In this document: in pieces, positions 34,637 to 44,148 of the stretch
Position numbering within the stretch: position 1 is the first letter of the stretch
Layout: each line of letters starts with the position of its first letter
Made by a program: the position numbers and the translations under genes
DNA from: Thermodesulfovibrio sp.
GTDB lineage: Bacteria > Nitrospirota > Thermodesulfovibrionia > Thermodesulfovibrionales > Thermodesulfovibrionaceae
Assembly (NCBI GenBank): GCA_020725335.1
Contig: DYFF01000021.1
Coordinates: 49,397-113,396 of the forward strand
Direction of reading: 5' to 3'
DNA: 64,000 bases
The notes under the pieces: model-generated
Seen by the model: the letters and a program-made list of their open reading frames with translations, nothing else
Told to the model about the DNA's origin: nothing
Databases searched by the model: none

Positions 34637-36049
34637 TGGGTCTCCAATTTTGTGAAGTCTAATAACATTTTTATTACCCATAAAAGGTGAGCTTGCAACA
34701 AAAACTACAGCATCTCCCTTACTTGCAAGATTTAGGCTTCTAAGTTTATCTTCTGTTTCTTTTAGAAATATATTATCTATTAAATTTATTGAAGCAGGTA
34801 TGTGCATCGGAATAACTGCCCACAGCAATGAAAGTCTTCGGTATACTTTATAGTCAGGTGTAAAGGCTACAATAGGCATTTGAGGTCTCATTTTAGAAAT
34901 AAGCAAAGCTGTAAATCCTGAATGAGAAAATACTACTATTGCCTTTGCTTGGATGTCCTGAGCAACCCTTACCGCACCTGATGCTATAGCCTCAGGGAAA
35001 TATTTACTGACCTTGAATGATGATAATATTTTATTGCCTAAATTTTCTTCCGTAAACGTTATTATAGAATCCATTGTTCTTAATGATTCTACAGGATACT
35101 TACCTGTAGTTGTCTCCGCAGAAAGCATGAGAGCATCTGTACCATCAAGCACAGCATTAGCTACATCACTTGCTTCCGCTCTTGTTGGTCTTGAATGTTC
35201 CCTCATAGATTCAAGCATTTGAGTGGCAGTTATAACTAACTTTTTTTTCTGATTAGCAAGGTCTATGAGCATTTTTTGATACACGGGGACTTCTTCAGGG
35301 GGCAATTCTACCCCTAAATCTCCTCTTGCAACCATGATTCCTTCACAATGTTCGAGAATTTCATTAATATTTTGCAAAGCTTCCCTTTTTTCTATCTTTG
35401 ATATTAATGGAGGCAAATTAAGTAGATTTTGTTCAGCCCAGCTTTTAATTGTTAATAAATCATTATGACTCCGCACAAAAGAAACTGCTATATAGTCCAC
35501 ATCGAGATTTATACCAAATAAAAGGTCAGATTTATCCTTTTCGGTAAAAGACTCTATAGTTGTTCTTGTAAAAGGTAAATTTACACCTTTCTTAGATTTT
35601 AAAATTCCCCCTTCAACAATTACACCTATTAATCTATCTTTACGTTTTTCTATAACTTTTAATTTTAAAAGACCATCATCTATTAAAATCTCTTCTTCAG
35701 CTTTAACATCATCCAATAATGGAGGATAAGCGATATAAATTATTTTATTGTTAGAAAGTTTATTGCCTGGAAAAATTTCTACAGTTTCTCCCTCAATTAG
35801 TTCCACTTCTCCCCCTTCAACCTCTCCTATTCTTATCTTTATTCCCTGAAGATCTTGAAGAATACTAATAGCTTTTCCAAGTTTTTGACCTTCTTCGCGA
35901 ATTGTTTTGACTATCTTATTGAACCACTCATAATTACCATGGGAAAAGTTTAATCGAGCTACGTCCATGCCATAAAGAATTAACTGCCTGATAATCTCCC
36001 TTTTTTCAGTGGAAGGTCCAATTGTGCATATTATTTTTGCTCTTCGCAT
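34631..36049 (-). CDS. pyk: Pyruvate kinase
   Basis: 472 residues. Opens RRAKIICTIGPSTEKREI; the active-site block ISKIEKREALQNINEILEHCEGIMVARGDLGVELPPEEVP and the TATQMLESMREHSRPTRAEASDVANAVLDGTDALMLSAETTTGKYP segment are diagnostic. The C-terminal domain (about 350-472) is complete. It is the last gene of the eight-gene run starting at 42.9 kb, 8 nt after nadB. It makes pyruvate and ATP from PEP and ADP. Confidence 0.96.
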   Translation of the reverse strand: MRRAKIICTIGPSTEKREIIRQLILYGMDVARLNFSHGNYEWFNKIVKTIREEGQKLGKAISILQDLQGIKIRIGEVEGGEVELIEGETVEIFPGNKLSNNKIIYIAYPPLLDDVKAEEEILIDDGLLKLKVIEKRKDRLIGVIVEGGILKSKKGVNLPFTRTTIESFTEKDKSDLLFGINLDVDYIAVSFVRSHNDLLTIKSWAEQNLLNLPPLISKIEKREALQNINEILEHCEGIMVARGDLGVELPPEEVPVYQKMLIDLANQKKKLVITATQMLESMREHSRPTRAEASDVANAVLDGTDALMLSAETTTGKYPVESLRTMDSIITFTEENLGNKILSSFKVSKYFPEAIASGAVRVAQDIQAKAIVVFSHSGFTALLISKMRPQMPIVAFTPDYKVYRRLSLLWAVIPMHIPASINLIDNIFLKETEDKLRSLNLASKGDAVVFVASSPFMGNKNVIRLHKIGDPL

Positions 36050-36057
36050 AATTTTAT

Positions 36058-37632
36058 TTATGAAATCTCTATGCCATTATTCTTTCTTTTTATTACTATA
36101 TGCTTTTCCCAATTAGAGAGTTTATTTTTATAATCAGTTCTATAATGAGCACCAACACTGTTCTTTCTCGCATAGGCTGATTCTGTAATTAATAAGCCTA
36201 CTGTTATCATGTTTTTAAGTTCAAGGGAAAGCGGGTCTAAAAATATCGATGAAGAAAATCTCTCATAAAATGGCATTATAATAGATTTTGCAACACCCAG
36301 AGATTCACTACATCTTATCACACCTACTTTATTCCACATTATTTCTCTAAGTTTATTTTTTATTGTATCCATCTCAAATGAATCTAAATATTGAATTCTA
36401 TTTTTATTGTACAAATCTTTTCTGAAACTAAAGCTTTCAAATCCTTCCACATATCTAATAGCACCCTGTGCAGCTCTAAATCCAAAAACAAGTCCCTCAA
36501 GAAGGCTATTGCTTGCTAATCTGTTAGCACCATGGACGCCTGTACATGCTACTTCTCCAGCAGCAAAGAGGCCTTTTATATTTGTCTCACCAAAGTTATT
36601 TGTCTCTACACCACCCATAATATAATGAGCTGCTGGTGATACAGGAACCATTTCATGAGCTATATTAACTTTAAAATTAAGACATGTATTATAAATAGTG
36701 GGGAATCTCTTTTTTAAAAAATTCTCATCTAAATGAGTTAAATCTAAATAAACATAAGAACTATTATTTTTTACCATTTCTGAAATTATAGCCCTTGAGA
36801 CAATATCTCTCGGAGCTAAATCACCTAATGGATGATAATTTTTCATGAAAGCTTCTCCATGAATATTTCTTAAAATTGCTCCCTCGCCTCTCATTGCCTC
36901 ACTTAATAAAAATTGAGGTGCATTCTTTTTAAAAAGAGCAGTTGGATGAAATTGCACAAATTCCATATCTTTTAAATACGCTCCTGCTCGAAAAGCCATA
37001 GCCATACCATCTCCAGTGATTACTCGCGGATTTGTTGTACGAGAATAAACCTGCCCCGCGCCTCCTGTGGCTAACAAAGTAGCTTTTGCAAAACATCTAA
37101 TTATTTCTTTATCTTTTAACAAAAAAGCTCCATAGCATCTATTTTCATCTACGATTAAATCTATTGCCATAGTAAAAGAGGCTTTTTTTACATTCTCTAT
37201 AATAGAAACTTTATTTATTAGAACTCTTTCAATTTCTCTTCCTGTAGAGTCTCCATGGGCATGTAGTATCCTTTTCCTTGAATGAGCTCCTTCTAAAGTA
37301 AAGGATAGTTTAGTTCCTTCTTTGTCAAATTCAGCACCCCAGTTTATTAACTCTATAATTCTCTCAGGTCCTTCCGAAACTAAAATCTTTACTGCTACTT
37401 CGTCGCAAAGACCATCTCCTGCCTTTATTGTATCTTCGTAATGTATACCAATTTCATCTTCATCACTAAGAGCTACTGCTACACCACCTTGAGCATATTC
37501 AGTGCTACTTTCAGTAGGTAAATCTTTTGTAACAACCAGAACTTTTCCACTTTTTGACATCTCAATAGCAGCTCTAAGTCCGGCAACTCCGCTGCCTATA
37601 ATCAGATAGTCAGTATAAATGTCTTCGGTCAT
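36058..37632 (-). CDS. nadB: L-aspartate oxidase
   Basis: FAD enzyme of NAD synthesis, 524 residues: aspartate to iminoaspartate. FAD-binding GSGVAGLRAAIEMS at the N-terminus, STEYAQGGVAVAL, LATGGAGQVYSRTTNP and GVHGANRLASNSLLEGLVFG match NadB/fumarate-reductase flavoproteins; RGEGAILRN and the C-terminal AHYRTDY are NadB-like. In an anaerobe fumarate or another acceptor would replace oxygen (known for the family). It starts directly after pilB. Confidence 0.94.
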   Translation of the reverse strand: MTEDIYTDYLIIGSGVAGLRAAIEMSKSGKVLVVTKDLPTESSTEYAQGGVAVALSDEDEIGIHYEDTIKAGDGLCDEVAVKILVSEGPERIIELINWGAEFDKEGTKLSFTLEGAHSRKRILHAHGDSTGREIERVLINKVSIIENVKKASFTMAIDLIVDENRCYGAFLLKDKEIIRCFAKATLLATGGAGQVYSRTTNPRVITGDGMAMAFRAGAYLKDMEFVQFHPTALFKKNAPQFLLSEAMRGEGAILRNIHGEAFMKNYHPLGDLAPRDIVSRAIISEMVKNNSSYVYLDLTHLDENFLKKRFPTIYNTCLNFKVNIAHEMVPVSPAAHYIMGGVETNNFGETNIKGLFAAGEVACTGVHGANRLASNSLLEGLVFGFRAAQGAIRYVEGFESFSFRKDLYNKNRIQYLDSFEMDTIKNKLREIMWNKVGVIRCSESLGVAKSIIMPFYERFSSSIFLDPLSLELKNMITVGLLITESAYARKNSVGAHYRTDYKNKLSNWEKHIVIKRKNNGIEIS

Positions 37633-39345
37633 TTAATCCTCAAAGGTGGTTCGGACAACTTCTTTGATGGAGGTGATTCCTTGCATTATTTTATTTAAAC
37701 CACTTCTTCTCAAGGTTAACATACCTTGTTTTACTGCCTCTCTTTTGATATCCAGAGCAGTAGCACCAGTTAGTATTAACTCCTTAATTTCATCAGTAAT
37801 AGGCATAACTTCATATAGAGCAATTCTACCTTTATATCCTGTTAGATTACATTCTGTACAGCTTCCTGGACCATATATCTTCAAATTTTCGATCTCTGTA
37901 TCATTAAATCCTAATTTTAATAAAGTCTCTTTAGAAACAGTTTCTTCTTTTTTACAATATGGGCAAAGTTTTCGGACTAATCTCTGAGCAACTACAAGTA
38001 ACACAGAAGAAGAAATTAAAAATGGCTCTATCCCCATGTTAATCAATCTAGTAATGGTACTCGGTGCATCGTTTGTATGAAGAGTACTGAGTACGAGATG
38101 TCCTGTGAGTGCAGCCTTAACTCCAATCTCTGCTGTTTCAAAATCTCTTATCTCACCAACCATTATTATATCTGGGTCTTGCCTTAAAAATGACCTTAAG
38201 GCAGCTGCAAATGTAAGCCCAATGTCTTCTTTTACCTGTACTTGATTAATACCCTGGAAACTATACTCTACAGGATCTTCAACGGTCATTATATTAACCT
38301 CTGGTTTGTTTAACTTCATCAAAGCAGAGTAAAGAGTTGTTGTTTTACCAGAACCTGTTGGTCCAGTAACAAGTATCATACCATATGGTTTTTCCAAAGC
38401 ATCAAGGAAAAATTGTAAAGATATCTCCTCAAAGCCAAGCTTTGTCAAGTCAAGCTGTAATGAACCTTTCTCAAGAATTCTTAAAACTATTTTTTCACCA
38501 TGGATAATAGGTAAAGAGGAAACTCTGAAGTCCACATCTTTATCAGCAATTTTTGCTTTAATTCTACCATCCTGAGGCAGTCTTCTTTCTGAAATATCAA
38601 GATGGGACATTATCTTAAACCGAGTAGTCAAAGCACTTCTAATCTGAGTAGGCAGATTCATTACATTATGAAGGACTCCATCTATTCTATATCTAACTGC
38701 CACTCCCTTTTCATATGGCTCTATATGGATATCACTTGCCCTCATCTTTATAGCATCATAAATTATCTTATTAGCAAGCTTTATAATAGGAGCATCTACG
38801 CGAACAGCCTCTTCCTCTTTAGACTCGGCTTCCTCAGCCGTAGCCATATCAATCACAGCGCTTTCTATTAACTCATCAACCTGTTCAAGACTTTTTTCGT
38901 CTCCATCACTTTTCTTTTCTATTTCATTAAAATATTGCAACATTTCTGAATATTTTGTTAGATAAATATCTAAATTAAATCCTGTTAAGAGAAACTTTAC
39001 ATAATCAATGATTGTATTTGAAGGATCACAAATAGCTACTTTTATAGTGCTTCCTTCTTTGCCAAAAGGAACTACTTTATATTTTTTCATTATCTCCTTA
39101 GGAATTAACTTAACTACCTGTTGATCTTTTTCAATTTTTAAGATATTTATTAGAGGATAACCATAGATTTCGCTCAACGCATTAAAAAGTTGATTTTCAT
39201 CAATATATCCAAGCTTCATTAAGGCAGAGCCAATTTTAATACCCTCAACTTTTTGCACTCTTACAGCTTGCAGAAGTTCTTCTTCTGTTATAACACCTTT
39301 TTTTACAAGGTACTGTCCAAGAGATGTGGCTCCTACTACTCCCAT
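37633..39345 (-). CDS. pilB: Type IV pilus assembly ATPase PilB / GspE family
   Basis: 570 residues. An N-terminal MshEN-type domain (LGQYLVKKGVITEEELLQAVRVQK) is followed by the secretion ATPase domain with Walker A GPTGSGKTTTLYSAL, Asp box, Walker B MVGEIRDFETAEIG and His box LSTLHTNDAPSTITRL. A Cys4 zinc site (CPYC and CTEC) lies near residue 480-510. It drives pilus extension or type II secretion. No other pil gene is nearby; it is embedded among folate, NAD and glycolysis genes with 0-4 nt spacing. Confidence 0.93.
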   Translation of the reverse strand: MGVVGATSLGQYLVKKGVITEEELLQAVRVQKVEGIKIGSALMKLGYIDENQLFNALSEIYGYPLINILKIEKDQQVVKLIPKEIMKKYKVVPFGKEGSTIKVAICDPSNTIIDYVKFLLTGFNLDIYLTKYSEMLQYFNEIEKKSDGDEKSLEQVDELIESAVIDMATAEEAESKEEEAVRVDAPIIKLANKIIYDAIKMRASDIHIEPYEKGVAVRYRIDGVLHNVMNLPTQIRSALTTRFKIMSHLDISERRLPQDGRIKAKIADKDVDFRVSSLPIIHGEKIVLRILEKGSLQLDLTKLGFEEISLQFFLDALEKPYGMILVTGPTGSGKTTTLYSALMKLNKPEVNIMTVEDPVEYSFQGINQVQVKEDIGLTFAAALRSFLRQDPDIIMVGEIRDFETAEIGVKAALTGHLVLSTLHTNDAPSTITRLINMGIEPFLISSSVLLVVAQRLVRKLCPYCKKEETVSKETLLKLGFNDTEIENLKIYGPGSCTECNLTGYKGRIALYEVMPITDEIKELILTGATALDIKREAVKQGMLTLRRSGLNKIMQGITSIKEVVRTTFED

Positions 39346-39348
39346 AGC

Positions 39349-40239
39349 TTACACTCTAATTTTAATACAATTTAAAAATTTTTTCACCTCATCAACCTTA
39401 GAAATAGCCATAATGTGAACTCCATTAGCTAATTTATTTTCCATTATCTCCATAGTAATTTCTGAAGCAAAGTCTATCCCGAATCTTTCTATATCATCAT
39501 CATTTAATCTACTAACTTTATCTATAAGCCATCTGGGAACAATAACCCCAGGAATTTTTTCTGCGATGTAATTTAACATTTTCTTTGTCCTTATAATAAT
39601 AAGACCCACAATTACCTTTACTCTATCAAATTTATTTGCAAAATCCATAAACCTTTTAAGATTATCAATTTCAAAAATCATTTGTGTCTGGAAAAAATCT
39701 GCACCTAACTTAAGCTTTTGTTCAAATCTTTTCAACTGTGGCAAAATAGGTTCAGCATTAGGATTAACTACAGCACCAATAAAAAAATCTGTTTTTCCTA
39801 ATAAAGAATTCCCATGAAGGTCTTTACCTTCATTTAGATTTTTAACTAACTTTATCATAATAGAGGAATCAATATCATAAACTGGTTTAGATTCTTTGTG
39901 ATCACCCCACATAGGATGGTCTCCTGTCATAACAAGTAAATTTCTTATACCTAAGGCATGAGCTCCGAGAAGGTCAGATTGAATAGCTATTCTATTCCTA
40001 TCTCTGCAGGTCATCTGTAAAACTGGTTCAAAATCCATTTCTAATGCCAATTTACATGCTGCCATAGAGCAGAGTCTCATCCTTGCAGATGGATTATCAG
40101 TAAAATTTACAGCATCTGTTAAATATTTTAATTCTTCTAATCTATCAAGCATGGAAGTTACATCAGGACCTTTTGGAGGAGTAATTTCAACAGTTATAAC
40201 AAAATCGTCATTTAAGAGCTTAGTTCTTAATAAAGTCAA
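39349..40239 (-). CDS. metF: Methylenetetrahydrofolate reductase, MetF
   Basis: 296-residue TIM-barrel flavoprotein that converts methylene-THF to methyl-THF. VTVEITPPKGPD near the N-terminus, NFTDNPSARMRLCS, QMTCRDRNR, MTGDHP and FFQTQMIFE are family motifs. It overlaps metV by 4 nt. The MetF-MetV pair is typical of acetogens and of other organisms with a Wood-Ljungdahl methyl branch. Confidence 0.93.
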   Translation of the reverse strand: MTLLRTKLLNDDFVITVEITPPKGPDVTSMLDRLEELKYLTDAVNFTDNPSARMRLCSMAACKLALEMDFEPVLQMTCRDRNRIAIQSDLLGAHALGIRNLLVMTGDHPMWGDHKESKPVYDIDSSIMIKLVKNLNEGKDLHGNSLLGKTDFFIGAVVNPNAEPILPQLKRFEQKLKLGADFFQTQMIFEIDNLKRFMDFANKFDRVKVIVGLIIIRTKKMLNYIAEKIPGVIVPRWLIDKVSRLNDDDIERFGIDFASEITMEIMENKLANGVHIMAISKVDEVKKFLNCIKIRV

Positions 40240-40895
40240 TTTATTTTCTCCTTTGCAACATAGTCTCTCGGCGAATTTGCTTTTGACCAGTCTTTAGGTC
40301 CCAGAAGACTTTCATAAAATCTATCAATATCACCTCTTTTTTCGAGAATATTAAAAGCGATAATCCAAACACATTTTTTATGAAGATTCACCTCACATCT
40401 TCCATCCTTGTATCCACCACAAGGTCCATTAAGCATGTTTTTCGGACATAAAGTAACAACGCAGACTCCTGTAATCGCAAGAAAGCATTCACCACAAGCT
40501 CTACACCTTTCCTCAAATTCTTTAAATCGTCTCATATTGCCAATAAATAAAGTATCATTTACTGGTATTATTGGTTTATCTTCAAAAAATTCCATGATAG
40601 TCTGTGTACCTGCACCGCAGGAAAGAACTAAAATACAGTCAGACTTATCAATAAGTTCTTTAAATTTTGACATCTCCCTTTTTGTTCCTAAGATCTGACA
40701 ACCTGTCTTAGCTATAAACCAACCTGTAACATTTTTGCCTTCTTTTTCAAGCCATTCCTTTAACTCTAAAATTGCCTCTTCATCACCTGTACCACACAAG
40801 CTGGCACATTCAGAACAACCAATTAAAAAATATGAATTATACTGGTCAATATAAGGTGAAAGCTCCTCAATTTTCTTCTTTTTTGAGACAATCAT
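40236..40895 (-). CDS. metV: MetV-like zinc/Fe-S partner of methylene-THF reductase
   Basis: 219 residues with many Cys residues: GCSECASLCGTGDE, LVLSCGAGTQT, and a C-terminal CRACGECFLAITGVCVVTLCPKNMLNGPCGGYKDGRCEVN cluster. This is the MetV (MTHFR C-terminal zinc-binding) pattern. It would shuttle electrons or build the MetFV complex. It overlaps folD by 1 nt and metF by 4 nt. The electron donor cannot be told from the window (no hdrA or rnfC2 next to it). Confidence 0.9.
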   Translation of the reverse strand: MIVSKKKKIEELSPYIDQYNSYFLIGCSECASLCGTGDEEAILELKEWLEKEGKNVTGWFIAKTGCQILGTKREMSKFKELIDKSDCILVLSCGAGTQTIMEFFEDKPIIPVNDTLFIGNMRRFKEFEERCRACGECFLAITGVCVVTLCPKNMLNGPCGGYKDGRCEVNLHKKCVWIIAFNILEKRGDIDRFYESLLGPKDWSKANSPRDYVAKEKIN

Positions 40896-41752
40896 TATAC
40901 TAAACCTTTCTGTAATTTTGTAGCATAAACTGTATTTTCCATAAGCATAGCAATAGTCATTGGACCAACACCTCCTGGAACAGGTGTTATATACGAAGCT
41001 TTTTCTTTAATACTTTCAAAATCAACATCTCCAACGACCTTACCATAATTTGTCACATTTATCCCAATATCAATAATGACTGCACCATCCTTGACCATAT
41101 CCGCAGTTATAAAATTAGGAACTCCAACAGCAACACATAAGATGTCAGCTTTTCTCGTGATTTCTTTAAGTCCTTCTGTTTTACTATGACAAACAGTAAC
41201 AGTAGCATTTCTTCTTAACAAGAGCAAAGATAGGGGCTTACCTACTATTATGCTCCTGCCTACAACAACAGCATGTTTTTTTTCTATTTGTATTTCATAG
41301 GCGTCTAAAAGTCTCATTATTCCTTTAGGTGTGCACGGTATGAAAAGGGGATTATCAATTAAAAGTCTACCAAGACAGTATGGAGTGAAACCATCTACAT
41401 CCTTCAATGGGTCTATTTTTTGTAAGATATTATTTTGATTCATATGTCTTGGTAAGGGCAATTGGACAAGAATGCCATTAATAGAAGGATTGTGATTTAA
41501 TTCATCAATTAATTTATGTATTTCTTCCTCATCTATTCCTTCAGATAACCTAAATATAACGCTTTTAATACCTAATTCAAGACATGTTTTTTCTTTAAAA
41601 GATACATATTTCTCTGATGCTTTATTGTCTCCCGCAAGAATAACAGCTAAACAGGGATTAATACCCTTACTTTTTAAATCCTCTACTTCTATTTTTATAT
41701 CCTCCTTAATAATAGATGCAATAAATTTACCATTTATTAATGTAAAACTCAT
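40895..41752 (-). CDS. folD: Bifunctional methylene-THF dehydrogenase/cyclohydrolase FolD
   Basis: 285 residues. The catalytic Tyr/Lys motif is YVSFKEKTCLELGI, followed by ILVQLPLPRHMN, DVDGFTPYCLGRL, the nucleotide-binding VVVGRSIIVGKPLSLLLL, and the C-terminal TPVPGGVGPMTIAMLMENTV. It interconverts methenyl/methylene-THF and formyl-THF, one step before MetFV. It overlaps folE and metV by one base each. Confidence 0.96.
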   Translation of the reverse strand: MSFTLINGKFIASIIKEDIKIEVEDLKSKGINPCLAVILAGDNKASEKYVSFKEKTCLELGIKSVIFRLSEGIDEEEIHKLIDELNHNPSINGILVQLPLPRHMNQNNILQKIDPLKDVDGFTPYCLGRLLIDNPLFIPCTPKGIMRLLDAYEIQIEKKHAVVVGRSIIVGKPLSLLLLRRNATVTVCHSKTEGLKEITRKADILCVAVGVPNFITADMVKDGAVIIDIGINVTNYGKVVGDVDFESIKEKASYITPVPGGVGPMTIAMLMENTVYATKLQKGLV

Positions 41753-42318
41753 TATTCCTCCCTCTTGTTAATAAGTTCTAATGCCTCTTGCCGAGTTGTT
41801 TGACTCTTTCTAAAAATTCCTCTAACTGCAGAGGTTATTGTTTTAGAGCCGGGTTTCTTTATACCTCTCATACTCATACAAAGATGTTCAGCCTCAATTA
41901 CTACCATACATCCTTTTGGTTTTAGTTTTTCCATCAATAGATTAGCCAGTTGGCTTGTTAGTCTTTCTTGAACTTGTGGTCTCTTTGCAAAATAATCAAG
42001 AGACTTAGGAAGCTCACTTAGTCCTACAATTTTGCCATTAGGTATATAAGCAATATGAGCATGCCCGAAAAAAGGTAAAAGATGATGCTCACATATCGAA
42101 TAAAAAGGTATATTTTTTATCAAAACCATCTCATCATGAGTTTCCCCTTCAATGCATTTCAATAAATCCTCATCTGGAGGTAGTAAACCTCTAAAAATCT
42201 CTTCACACATCCTTGCAATACGGTGAGGCGTATCCTTAATTCCTGGTCTTTCAATATCCTCTCCAATACCCTCTAATATAAGTCTAACACCTTCTTCGAT
42301 TTTTCTTCTGTCAAACAC
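41752..42318 (-). CDS. folE: GTP cyclohydrolase I (FolE type)
   Basis: 188 residues, first enzyme of tetrahydrofolate synthesis: GTP to dihydroneopterin triphosphate. The zinc ligands are seen in [22 protein letters not shown] and [16 protein letters not shown], with the active-site His in the first motif. [23 protein letters not shown] is also conserved. It overlaps the upstream 5-formyl-THF cyclo-ligase gene by 8 nt. Confidence 0.96.
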   Translation of the reverse strand: MFDRRKIEEGVRLILEGIGEDIERPGIKDTPHRIARMCEEIFRGLLPPDEDLLKCIEGETHDEMVLIKNIPFYSICEHHLLPFFGHAHIAYIPNGKIVGLSELPKSLDYFAKRPQVQERLTSQLANLLMEKLKPKGCMVVIEAEHLCMSMRGIKKPGSKTITSAVRGIFRKSQTTRQEALELINKREE

Positions 42319-42865
42319 AGGTAATCATCCTTTCATCAGTAATTATTAAATCAACTCTTTTATCAAAGGGCTCTACAGGGATTTGATCAATAATTTGTTC
42401 CTCATAAGCCAAACCAATTGCTAATCCCTTTTTATATAAAAGAAGTCTATCATAAAAGCCTCCCCCATAGCCAATTCTATAACAATTTATATCAAAGGCT
42501 ATACCTGGTACAACAATTACCTCTATTTCTTCAATAGATGCTTTAGTTCCACTGTGAGGTTCAAGAATAGATTTATATCCGGAAGATAATTGTTCAAGAT
42601 TGTTTACCCAATAAAGTTCAAGAGCTTTAACTCTTTTTACTACTTTAGGAAAAGCTGTTTTTATAGAATGTTGCTGACAAAAATAAAATATTTTCTTTGT
42701 ATCAACCTCGCTTCTATAGGATGCGTATAAAAGAACTGATTTTATTTCTTTTGACCTTAAAAATTTTATAAATTTTAGGGTAATTTTCTTGTCTTTTTGA
42801 TCTCTTACAATCTGCTCCATTTCATTTCTCAATTTGAGCATTTTTTTTCTTATCTCTTTTTTCAT
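42311..42865 (-). CDS. ygfA: 5-formyltetrahydrofolate cyclo-ligase
   Basis: About 184 residues from the chosen start [15 protein letters not shown], the usual N-terminus. The family motif is [14 protein letters not shown], with ATP-binding residues around VVPGIAFD. It converts 5-formyl-THF to methenyl-THF using ATP. An upstream in-frame ATG at 42895 gives ten more residues; an AGGAAA lies between the two starts and supports the shorter form weakly. It is the first gene of the folate/NAD/pyk run, divergent from argD. Confidence 0.92.
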   Translation of the reverse strand: MKKEIRKKMLKLRNEMEQIVRDQKDKKITLKFIKFLRSKEIKSVLLYASYRSEVDTKKIFYFCQQHSIKTAFPKVVKRVKALELYWVNNLEQLSSGYKSILEPHSGTKASIEEIEVIVVPGIAFDINCYRIGYGGGFYDRLLLYKKGLAIGLAYEEQIIDQIPVEPFDKRVDLIITDERMITCV

Positions 42866-42925
42866 GAAACTAATCGTTTCCTGAGTAAAAAACATTTAAA
42901 ATTATACCATTAACAGACTCTTTTA

Positions 42926-42934
42926 TGGTAATAT
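42926..42934 (+). promoter_or_regulatory. Extended -10 of argD
   Basis: TGGTAATAT lies 8 nt before the argD ATG, which has no ribosome site. The predicted start is about 2 nt upstream of the ATG, so the argDF message may be leaderless. No clear -35. Confidence 0.4.
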
Positions 42935-42942
42935 AAAGCTTT

Positions 42943-44148
42943 ATGGAAGAAAGAGACATAATAAAACTCTCTGAAAAACTTTTTATACCTACCTACTCAA
43001 GATATCCTATTGTATTACGTAAAGGTAGAGGAGTAAAAGTATGGGATGTAAATGGTAAAGAGTATCTTGATTTTCTTGGAGGAATTGCAGTAAATATTCT
43101 CGGACATTGTCCAAGAAAAGTGGTAATGGCAGTTCAAAAACAAGTTCAAAGACTAATTCATGTATCAAATCTTTATTACACTGAGCCTCAGCTTGCCTTA
43201 GCAAAAATACTAATAAAAAATTCCTTTGCAGACAGAGTATTTTTCTGTAATTCAGGTACAGAGGCAAACGAAGGAGCGCTTAAGCTTGCACGTATATATA
43301 TGAAAAAAAAATATGGTAAAGACCGATTTGAGTTTATTTCTACTTATAACTCCTTTCATGGTAGAACATTCGGGAGCTTGAGTGTAACAGGGCAAGAAAA
43401 GTATCATCACGGTTTCGAACCTCTCCTTGGTAGCGTAAAATTTGTTCATTTCAATAATGCCAATGCGATTGCCAATGCAATAACAGATAAAACTTGCGCA
43501 GTAATTCTTGAGCCAATTCAAGCAGAGGGCGGAGTAAATGTTCCCGATAAAGATTATCTTAAAAAAGTAAGGGAAATTTGTAAAGAAGCAGGAATTCTTC
43601 TTATTCTTGACGAAGTTCAAACAGGAATTGGAAGAACAGGGAAGCTTTTTGCCTATGAACATTTCGATATTGAACCTGACATAATGACACTTGCCAAAGG
43701 ACTCGGCGGAGGAATTCCTATTGGAGCAATACTCACTAAGGAAGAAATTGCTCAAGCATTTGCACCTAAAACCCATGCCTCAACTTTTGGAGGAAACCCT
43801 GTTGCTTGTGCTTCTGCGGTAGCAACTCTCGAAACAGTGCTTGAAGATGGATATTTACTCGATTACTGTGGAAGAATTTCTAAATATTTTATGAAGAAAC
43901 TTAATTCCTTAAAAAATAAATATCCTGATAAGATAAAAGAAATAAGAGGGTTAGGATTATTAATTGGTATGCAGCTCTCATCAGACAGTAGCGAGATAGT
44001 GAAAAAATGCATGGAAAATGGATTATTAATAGGTACTGCCGGAGACGGAACAGTATTAAGATTCACTCCTCCTTTAATTATTGAAAAAGATGACGTAGAT
44101 GAGGCTATAGCAATACTTGAAAAGATTATTAAGGAGGATGCAAGTTGA
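42943..44148 (+). CDS. argD: Acetylornithine aminotransferase
   Basis: 401-residue class III PLP aminotransferase of arginine synthesis. YPIVLRKGRGVKVWDVNGKEYLDFLGGIAVNILGH, FCNSGTEANEGALKLAR, the Asp in ILDEVQTGIGRTG and the PLP Lys in MTLAKGLGGGIPIGA are present. It overlaps argF by 4 nt (ATGG against TGA frame), forming an argDF pair. A wider ornithine/lysine aminotransferase role is possible, but argF next door supports ArgD. Confidence 0.94.
   Translation: MEERDIIKLSEKLFIPTYSRYPIVLRKGRGVKVWDVNGKEYLDFLGGIAVNILGHCPRKVVMAVQKQVQRLIHVSNLYYTEPQLALAKILIKNSFADRVFFCNSGTEANEGALKLARIYMKKKYGKDRFEFISTYNSFHGRTFGSLSVTGQEKYHHGFEPLLGSVKFVHFNNANAIANAITDKTCAVILEPIQAEGGVNVPDKDYLKKVREICKEAGILLILDEVQTGIGRTGKLFAYEHFDIEPDIMTLAKGLGGGIPIGAILTKEEIAQAFAPKTHASTFGGNPVACASAVATLETVLEDGYLLDYCGRISKYFMKKLNSLKNKYPDKIKEIRGLGLLIGMQLSSDSSEIVKKCMENGLLIGTAGDGTVLRFTPPLIIEKDDVDEAIAILEKIIKEDAS

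Noticed and set aside
43252..43776. 174-codon minus-strand ORF
   Set aside because: It is antisense to the well-supported argD and its composition is Cys/Phe/Asn rich as in a shadow frame.
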